Positions 6,306 to 10,532 of a stretch of DNA of 10,532 nucleotides are shown here, piece after piece (the stretch's first letter is position 1; each line of letters begins with the position of its first letter). Origin of the DNA: Anaerolineae bacterium. Its GTDB lineage: Bacteria > Chloroflexota > Anaerolineae > B4-G1 > SLSP01. The position numbers and the translations under genes were made by a program. The DNA is taken from the NCBI GenBank assembly GCA_018055515.1, contig JAGPHL010000092.1, positions 1 through 10,532 on the forward strand, written 5' to 3'. The notes under the pieces are model-generated. The model saw only the letters and a list, made by a program, of their open reading frames with translations. It was not told the origin of the DNA and ran no database searches.

Positions 6306-7757
6306 GTGGCGCTTCACGTGTACAATTACATGACCCGCGCCCTGGAACGGTTCGAGCCGGTGACGCCCGGGAAGGTAAGCCTGTACGTCTGCGGTCCCAC
6401 CGTCTACGATCACGCCCATCTGGGACACGCCAAGACGTACATTGCCATGGACGTCATCGCGCGCTACCTCACATATCTGGAGTATCAGGTGCGGCACGTG
6501 CGCAGCATCACCGACGTCGGGCATCTGCTCCCTTCGGGTGAGGATCGTCTCCTCAAGGGCGCACGCGCCCATCGCCTGGAGCCCATGGAAGCCGCCGACA
6601 CCTACATGATGAGTTTCTTCGACGACATGCAGGCGCTCGGCGTGCAGCGTCCCAACCTCTCGCCCCGCGCCAGCGGACACATTCCGGAGATCATCCAGTG
6701 GGTGCAGGCGCTGCTCGCCGCAGGCGCCGCTTACGAGGTCAACGGCAATGTCTATTTCTCGGTGGAAGCCTTCCCCGACTATGGGAAACTTTCCCGCCGC
6801 AGCGCAGAGGAGTTGGAAGCAGGCTCTCCGGTCGAAGCGTGCGAGGAAAAACGCCATCCGGCGGATTTCGCCCTCTGGAGGCGCGCCAGGCCGGAGCAGT
6901 TGCTGCGCTGGCCCAGCCCATGGGGAGATGGCTGCCCCGGTTGGCACATCGGATGTACCGTCATGGCCACCCACTATTTGGGACAGCCATTCGACATTCA
7001 CGGCGGTGGCCTGGAGAATATTTTCCCCCACAACGAATGCGAAATGGCTCCAGCAGAGGCGTTGCACGGCGAGCCCTTTGCTCGCTACTGGCTGCTTTCC
7101 GGCTCCCTCACCGTCAACGGCGTGAAAATGAGCCAGAGGTTGGGGAATTTTCTCACCATCAAGGAAGCCCTGGCGCTCTACAAGCCAGAAGCCATTCGCT
7201 ATTTCATTTTGAGCCGCCGCTATCGCGACCCGCTTGATTTCAGCCGGGAAGCCCTCCAGACAGCGCAGCGCAGCGTCGAACGACTGCACAACACCGTCCG
7301 CGAGATCCGACGCCGCATGGGCACCGCCATGCCGGCGGGTACCGCGGTGCTCGCCGATGTCTCCTCGCTGGCGGACTACCGCGAAGCCTTCGAGGCGGCC
7401 ATGGATGACGACTTCAACACGCCGGAGGCGCTCGCGGTCCTCTTCGAGATGGTCAAAGAGGCCAATCGGCAGTTGGATAAGAAAGACGATCTGAGCATGG
7501 GATCGCTGGCGGCGATGGAGAAGCAGTTCCGCGATTTGGCAGGCGGCGTGTTGGGGATTCTGCCCGTAACGCTCGAAGTAACCACGCCCCGCGACACAGT
7601 GCTCGAAGGGCTGATGCAGATTCTGCTTGACCTGCGCCAGGAATATCGTGCTGCCGGGGAGGGGAAACAGGCGGACATGTTGCGGGACCGACTGACGTTG
7701 TTGGGCATCACCCTCACCGATGGGCCGGAAGGGAGCAGCTGGCGCCTGGAGGAGTGA
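6306..7757 (+). CDS. cysS: Cysteinyl-tRNA synthetase
   Basis: A 483-residue class I aminoacyl-tRNA synthetase that charges tRNA-Cys, of normal length for bacterial CysRS. The opening 'LYVCGPTVYDHAHLGHAKTY' contains zinc ligand Cys29 and the HIGH-type motif HLGH at 38-41. The other expected zinc ligands are Cys217 ('GWHIGC'), His242 and Glu246 ('FPHNECE'), with the spacing known from the E. coli enzyme. The KMSKS loop reads KMSQR (274-278) followed by LGNFLTI. A C-terminal DALR-type helical domain follows from about 355 ('DDDFNTPEALAVLFE'). Several normally conserved residues differ (see findings), but the frame is intact and the fold signature is complete. The GTG start at 6306 has GAGGAGG (6294-6300) five bases upstream and lies 30 bases after the yacL stop, so the two are probably cotranscribed. 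Confidence 0.97.
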   Translation: MALHVYNYMTRALERFEPVTPGKVSLYVCGPTVYDHAHLGHAKTYIAMDVIARYLTYLEYQVRHVRSITDVGHLLPSGEDRLLKGARAHRLEPMEAADTYMMSFFDDMQALGVQRPNLSPRASGHIPEIIQWVQALLAAGAAYEVNGNVYFSVEAFPDYGKLSRRSAEELEAGSPVEACEEKRHPADFALWRRARPEQLLRWPSPWGDGCPGWHIGCTVMATHYLGQPFDIHGGGLENIFPHNECEMAPAEALHGEPFARYWLLSGSLTVNGVKMSQRLGNFLTIKEALALYKPEAIRYFILSRRYRDPLDFSREALQTAQRSVERLHNTVREIRRRMGTAMPAGTAVLADVSSLADYREAFEAAMDDDFNTPEALAVLFEMVKEANRQLDKKDDLSMGSLAAMEKQFRDLAGGVLGILPVTLEVTTPRDTVLEGLMQILLDLRQEYRAAGEGKQADMLRDRLTLLGITLTDGPEGSSWRLEE

Positions 7758-7774
7758 GGGCGAGGCTGTCAGCC

Positions 7775-7838
7775 GTGCGAAGGCGCGAACGTGCGAACGT
7801 GTCCACGTGTGAAGGTGTGAAGGTGCGAAGGTGCGAAC
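7775..7838 (+). repeat. Octamer tandem array A (GTGCGAAG-type, 8 units)
   Basis: Eight contiguous 8-bp units with consensus GTGYGAAS lie just after cysS: GTGCGAAG, GCGCGAAC, GTGCGAAC, GTGTCCAC, two copies of GTGTGAAG, GTGCGAAG, GTGCGAAC. Only the fourth is strongly diverged. The period is strictly eight, so it cannot be a conserved coding repeat, and there are no spacers, which excludes CRISPR. Confidence 0.9.
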
Positions 7839-7845
7839 GTAAATG

Positions 7846-7908
7846 ATTCGCTCATTCGCTTTTTCGCTGACTCGCCAATTCGCTGATTCGCTGACTGCTG
7901 ACTCGCTG
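7846..7908 (+). repeat. Octamer tandem array B (ATTCGCTG-type, 8 units, one shortened)
   Basis: Eight units with consensus ATTCGCTG follow array A after seven bases: ATTCGCTC, ATTCGCTT, TTTCGCTG, ACTCGCCA, two copies of ATTCGCTG, ACTGCTG (one base short) and ACTCGCTG. Read on the other strand the unit is CAGCGAAT, sharing the GCGAA core with array A, so the two arrays form an inverted pair. It ends 12 bases before the ribosome binding site of the rlmB-type gene. Confidence 0.9.
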
Positions 7909-7934
7909 ATCTCTATTTTTGAAGGAGCTAACCC

Positions 7935-8681
7935 ATGCGCGAAACCCTTTACGGTCGTCAGGCAGTTCGCGAGAGCCTCCGCGCGCAGCGGCGGACCCCT
8001 TTTCGGTTGTTGCTGGCCGATGGCGCCGTCAGCGCCCCCATCCTGGATGAAATCATAGGGATAGCAGAGGCGCGCCGTATCCCCGTCGCCTACCTCTCGC
8101 GCCATGAGATGGAATCCTTCGCCGGCACGGCGGAGCATCAAGGCGTGGCCTTGGAAACGTCTGGCTACCCCTATGCCGAAGTGGACGACATGCTCAAACT
8201 GGCAGCCGCACGGGGGGAAGCGCCGCTGATTCTGCTGCTGGATCTGATCCAGGACGTGCACAACCTGGGCAGTCTGTTGCGCACCGCCGAAGCGGCCGGC
8301 GCGCACGGCATCATCCTCCAGAGCCGCCGCGCGGCAGGCATCACTCCCGCCGCCGTCAACACCTCTTCTGGCGCGGTAGAACACCTGCTGGTAGCGCAAG
8401 TCGCCAACCTCTCGCAGGAGATGGAAGCCCTCAAGGCGCAGCGCCTGTGGATTGTGGGCCTGGAGGATGTGTACGGCGCGCAATCCTACACCACGGTGGA
8501 TTTCACCGTTCCGCTGGGGCTGGTGATCGGCAGTGAGGGGGAGGGGCTGCGCCGGCTGGTGCGGGAGCGCTGCGACATGCTGGCGTCGCTGCCGATGCGG
8601 GGCGCCATCAACTCGCTGAATGCGGCGGTCGCCGGTTCAATTGCGCTGTACGAGGTGCTGCGGCAGCGCGGGTTTGCCTGA
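7935..8681 (+). CDS. rlmB: 23S rRNA (guanosine-2'-O-)-methyltransferase, TrmH/SpoU family (RlmB type)
   Basis: A 248-residue SPOUT methyltransferase. Residues 1-75 are the SpoU substrate-binding domain ('YGRQAVRESL', 'HQGVALETSGY'). Residues about 97-245 are the trefoil-knot catalytic domain with the three family motifs. Motif 1 is 'DLIQDVHNLGSLLRTAEAAG' with Asn110 and Arg116, motif 2 is 'LVIGSEGEGLRRL' with Glu201, and motif 3 is 'LPMRGAINSLNAAVAGSIAL' with Ser227 and Asn229. The RlmB group methylates the 2'-OH of a guanosine in the 23S rRNA peptidyl-transferase region using S-adenosylmethionine. Length, the N-terminal domain and the position behind cysS favour RlmB over TrmH or TsnR, though target specificity cannot be read from sequence alone. 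The ATG at 7935 has GAAGGAG (7921-7927) seven bases upstream. No promoter is evident in the repeat-filled spacer, so it probably depends on read-through from cysS. Confidence 0.93.
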   Translation: MRETLYGRQAVRESLRAQRRTPFRLLLADGAVSAPILDEIIGIAEARRIPVAYLSRHEMESFAGTAEHQGVALETSGYPYAEVDDMLKLAAARGEAPLILLLDLIQDVHNLGSLLRTAEAAGAHGIILQSRRAAGITPAAVNTSSGAVEHLLVAQVANLSQEMEALKAQRLWIVGLEDVYGAQSYTTVDFTVPLGLVIGSEGEGLRRLVRERCDMLASLPMRGAINSLNAAVAGSIALYEVLRQRGFA

Positions 8682-8704
8682 AATGTGGCGGGGATGACAT
8701 CACA

Positions 8705-8733
8705 GCCCCGGAATTATTCCGGGGCGAGGCTTT
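8705..8733 (+). terminator. Hairpin terminator between convergent genes
   Basis: A perfect 9-bp stem (8705-8713 with 8717-8725, GCCCCGGAA arm) with a three-base loop lies 24 bases after the rlmB stop and before the stop of the convergent minus-strand gene. The T-run is poor (GAGGCTTT), so termination may be partial or partly by another mechanism. On the minus strand no T-run follows the stem. Confidence 0.6.
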
Positions 8734-8748
8734 AACTCACCAGGCAAG

Positions 8749-9120
8749 CTAATCCAAAAAGACCTCGATGCGCTCGTGGTCTTTTTCATCTACCATGTCT
8801 ATCAACACGCCGGGTTCACCCTGAGCGAGAAACGTCGCCAACAATTCAGGGTCCAATCCCTCCAACTCCGAGCCGAAGCGTGAACCAAGCTTCAAGCCCG
8901 CTCGCACCATCGTCGCCGGCAACGTCACATTCACCCGCACTTTCTGCGTCGTCAGGTCCGTGATGCGAATGTGCAGCCAGCTGGCCCTTGGCGCCGCAGG
9001 AGCCGTCGTCGCCGCTGGCGTTTCCAGAGCTTCCAGCAGCTTAGCGGCTTCCTGCGGCGTGATTTTCCCCTCTTGCAACAGCCGCAGAACGGCCAGACGT
9101 TCCTCACTCGAAGTTGCCAC
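8749..9120 (-). CDS. Small protein with N-terminal SHOCT-like helical motif
   Basis: A 123-residue protein of unknown function. Residues 5-32 ('EERLAVLRLLQEGKITPQEA' and following) are a two-helix motif of the SHOCT-like type seen at the ends of DUF2089 and YvlB/LiaX-like proteins. An Ala/Pro linker (33-46) follows, then a domain of about 75 residues. It starts with a beta-strand ('WLHIRITD'), runs through 'VRVNVTLPATMVRAGLKLGS', and ends with an acidic helix-strand segment ('IDMVDEKDHERIEVFLD'). There is no signal peptide or membrane segment, so it should be cytoplasmic. The GTG start at 9120 has a modest GAAGGGA upstream. It is the third gene of the operon, 48 bases after the acetyltransferase. 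The same two-helix motif is present at the C-terminus of the DUF2089 protein two genes upstream, which suggests the two are functionally linked. Confidence 0.8.
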   Translation of the reverse strand: MATSSEERLAVLRLLQEGKITPQEAAKLLEALETPAATTAPAAPRASWLHIRITDLTTQKVRVNVTLPATMVRAGLKLGSRFGSELEGLDPELLATFLAQGEPGVLIDMVDEKDHERIEVFLD

Positions 9121-9168
9121 GACGTCCCTTCTTTCTCAAACGGCCCTTCTCACCCGCGCGACACTGCG

Positions 9169-10152
9169 TCACGCCAGGGTGTGGTACATTTGCGTCAAGA
9201 GCCGATGCTGCACGAAGCCCAAGCCCTGAAGCACGGAGACCGATGCCGTGTCCGAGTTCACAAATGTGATGACGGGCCAATGGCGCTGCCGCGGCGTACC
9301 CGCCAGCGCCCGGGCCACCGCCTCGCGCGCTCCCGCCTCATCTTGAGGGGGGAACACCCACACATCCCACACATGAAAGCGCCGCTTGAGGTCTGACTGC
9401 ACGCTCACTGCCAGTCGCGGCTCAAGTGACGCCTGGATCCAGGCGCTCTCCCGCTCATGGCTGAGCCACAGTTCCAGTTTGCGCTCGAAGCTGCCAAAAA
9501 GATACAGCTCTGGCCGCACTTCCAACACCTGCGCCTGCAACCGTGGCAGGGTTTTTTCGACCAGGCCTGCCCACAGCAGCCGATCTTCGGGACGTGAGCG
9601 CCGCCAGATAGAGCGCGGCGCGGCATAGTCAGGCCAGAGCAGATCGCCGGGCCGCAGCAGATGGGCCACTTCCCCCACCGGTTGAAATCCCAAATGGGTG
9701 TAGAGTGTGCGGGCCACAGCATTATCCGAACGCACTTCCAGCCCCAACCAGCGCGCGCCCTCAGCGCGGGCAGCTTGCTCCGCGGCTTCCATCAGCGCGC
9801 GCGCAATGCCGCGGCCGCGATAATTGGGATGGACGACGACATTGCCGATGATCCGCCCCCCGCTCCAACCGGGCGCAGCCCGCCGCAACGAGAGATTGCC
9901 CACCACCCGGCCCCGTTCCTCCCAGACAAAGCCCTCCAGATTCAGAGTTCCACCCCAGAGGAGCTGCGACCAGGCCCCATAGGAGGCCTGCCGGCGCAGG
10001 CGCTCCAGCATCTTCAGCCCCAGTGGATCCAGATCCTCCCGAAAGCCCACTTCGATCAGCCGGACCACCTCCGGCAAATCACGCCGGGGGTCGAGAGGAC
10101 GCAAGCCAGTCACGGCCACGCGCTGTGTCGTCGCAGCAGGAACTGTCGTCAT
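9169..10152 (-). CDS. GNAT-family acetyltransferase with a degenerate second GNAT-like half
   Basis: A 327-residue protein. The N-terminal GNAT domain (about 13-168) has the acetyl-CoA-binding motif A 'IGNVVVHPNYRGRGIARALM' (102-121, with the RGRGIA pyrophosphate loop) and motif B 'LEVRSDNAVARTLYTHLGF' (138-156). The second half (about 175-327) lacks a clear acetyl-CoA loop. It does end in 'FVNSDTASVSVLQGLGFVQH' (297-316), which mirrors motif B, so it is probably a diverged GNAT repeat, as in MshD-like double-GNAT proteins. The substrate (protein N-terminus, amine or small metabolite) cannot be told. Its ATG overlaps the DUF2089 stop by four bases (ATGA), and no separate ribosome binding site is visible, which points to translational coupling with the regulator. 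A small SHOCT-like protein follows. Confidence 0.88.
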   Translation of the reverse strand: MTTVPAATTQRVAVTGLRPLDPRRDLPEVVRLIEVGFREDLDPLGLKMLERLRRQASYGAWSQLLWGGTLNLEGFVWEERGRVVGNLSLRRAAPGWSGGRIIGNVVVHPNYRGRGIARALMEAAEQAARAEGARWLGLEVRSDNAVARTLYTHLGFQPVGEVAHLLRPGDLLWPDYAAPRSIWRRSRPEDRLLWAGLVEKTLPRLQAQVLEVRPELYLFGSFERKLELWLSHERESAWIQASLEPRLAVSVQSDLKRRFHVWDVWVFPPQDEAGAREAVARALAGTPRQRHWPVITFVNSDTASVSVLQGLGFVQHRLLTQMYHTLA

Positions 10153-10529
10153 CCAGCGCGCCGTTGTTTCAGCTGACGAATGGCTTCCGTCACATCAATC
10201 TGCCCGGCAGCCAACGCCTCCAGCACCGCCTGACGCTCAGCCGGCTCCTCGGGGGCGGAGGATTTCACCTCGTATCCCAGAGCGCGGATCACGTCGTTCA
10301 GGCGGCTGCGCACGGTCGGGTATGACAGGCCCAGCTCTTCCTGGAGGCGTGTCAACTTGCCTTCGCAGCGCAAGAAATCCTCGACAAAGGCCCATTGCTC
10401 TGGCGTGAGACGCGACAGGCGTTGCAATCCAAACTCGCCCTGGATCACCGTGTTGCATTGATGACAGGTCAGGCGCTCGACGAACAGTTCTCCCCCACAG
10501 ACGGGACATTTCACCGGCAAGGGATACAC
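10149..10529 (-). CDS. DUF2089-family regulator: zinc ribbon plus helix-turn-helix
   Basis: A 126-residue protein if it begins at the GTG at 10529. That is three bases from the window edge, so the true start may lie a few codons further out. Two CxxC pairs (Cys8/Cys11 in 'KCPVCGGEL' and Cys22/Cys25 in 'LTCHQCNTVIQG') make a zinc ribbon. 'LTPEQWAFVEDFLRCEGKLT' leads into a helix-turn-helix with 'LQEELGLSYPTVRSRLNDVI' at 62-81, the signature of DUF2089 proteins, which are thought to be DNA-binding regulators. Residues about 97-121 ('AERQAVLEALAAGQIDVTEA') are a SHOCT-like two-helix motif after an acidic/Pro linker. It is the first visible gene of an operon with the acetyltransferase (stop/start overlap ATGA) and the small SHOCT-like protein. 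The promoter is outside the window. Confidence 0.9.
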   Translation of the reverse strand: MYPLPVKCPVCGGELFVERLTCHQCNTVIQGEFGLQRLSRLTPEQWAFVEDFLRCEGKLTRLQEELGLSYPTVRSRLNDVIRALGYEVKSSAPEEPAERQAVLEALAAGQIDVTEAIRQLKQRRAG

Positions 10530-10532
10530 TGG

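Noticed and set aside
7775..7908. Possible CRISPR array
   Set aside because: Units are 8 bp and directly abut, with no spacers and no cas genes.
7843..8058. A 71-codon plus-strand frame starting within the second octamer array
   Set aside because: It is out of frame with rlmB, overlaps its start, and its N-terminus is only translated repeat; it has no ribosome binding site.
5559..8483. A 974-codon open frame on the minus strand
   Set aside because: It is antisense to yacL, cysS and rlmB and runs through the octamer arrays. Its composition is that of a GC-rich shadow frame with no recognisable domain. Its length is striking but explained by codon bias of the real genes.

Overview
The window looks like chromosomal DNA of a GC-rich bacterium, most likely a member of the Chloroflexota (Anaerolineae/Caldilineae-like). 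This is an inference from several features. There are secreted proteins with Pro/Thr-rich linkers and a single C-terminal membrane anchor, a YVTN beta-propeller surface protein, a DUF2089 regulator, and a UbiA-family prenyltransferase of the MqnP type. There are also intergenic octamer tandem repeats with a GCGAA core, of a kind I associate with that phylum. I see no phage, transposon, CRISPR, tRNA or rRNA sequence.

Layout. (1) Positions 1-3301, minus strand: a UbiA/MqnP-like prenyltransferase is followed 13 bases later by a lipoprotein substrate-binding protein. Next comes a secreted YVTN beta-propeller protein whose C-terminus lies beyond the left edge. That last gene is an unbroken 447-codon frame with a signal peptide and a good ribosome binding site. 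(2) Positions 3302-3479: a divergent promoter region. (3) Positions 3480-4961, plus strand: a multidomain surface protein (signal peptide, jelly-roll-like module, LysM, SdrD B-like domain, C-terminal membrane segment) that ends in a strong intrinsic terminator. (4) Positions 5054-8681, plus strand: a housekeeping cluster of a membrane PIN-TRAM protein (YacL type), cysS and an rlmB-type 23S rRNA methyltransferase. This is the Bacillus yacL...cysS...rlmB order with the intervening genes missing. The spacer between cysS and rlmB holds two back-to-back, oppositely oriented arrays of 8-bp repeats. (5) Positions 8749-10532, minus strand: an operon of a DUF2089 zinc-ribbon/HTH regulator, a double GNAT-type acetyltransferase (4-base ATGA overlap) and a small protein with a SHOCT-like helical motif. 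The regulator and the small protein share that motif.

How the genes work together. The plus-strand cluster serves translation (Cys-tRNA charging, rRNA methylation, and a putative membrane-tethered nuclease). The prenyltransferase probably belongs to menaquinone synthesis by the futalosine route, and the lipoprotein downstream is translated from the same message. The two surface proteins are cell-envelope components. The right-hand operon looks like a small regulatory or modification unit of unknown purpose. No window-scale novel system stands out. The best candidates for a second look are the paired octamer arrays, the DUF2089-GNAT-SHOCT operon, the unusual active-site motifs of the cysteinyl-tRNA synthetase, and the prenyltransferase/orphan binding-protein pair.
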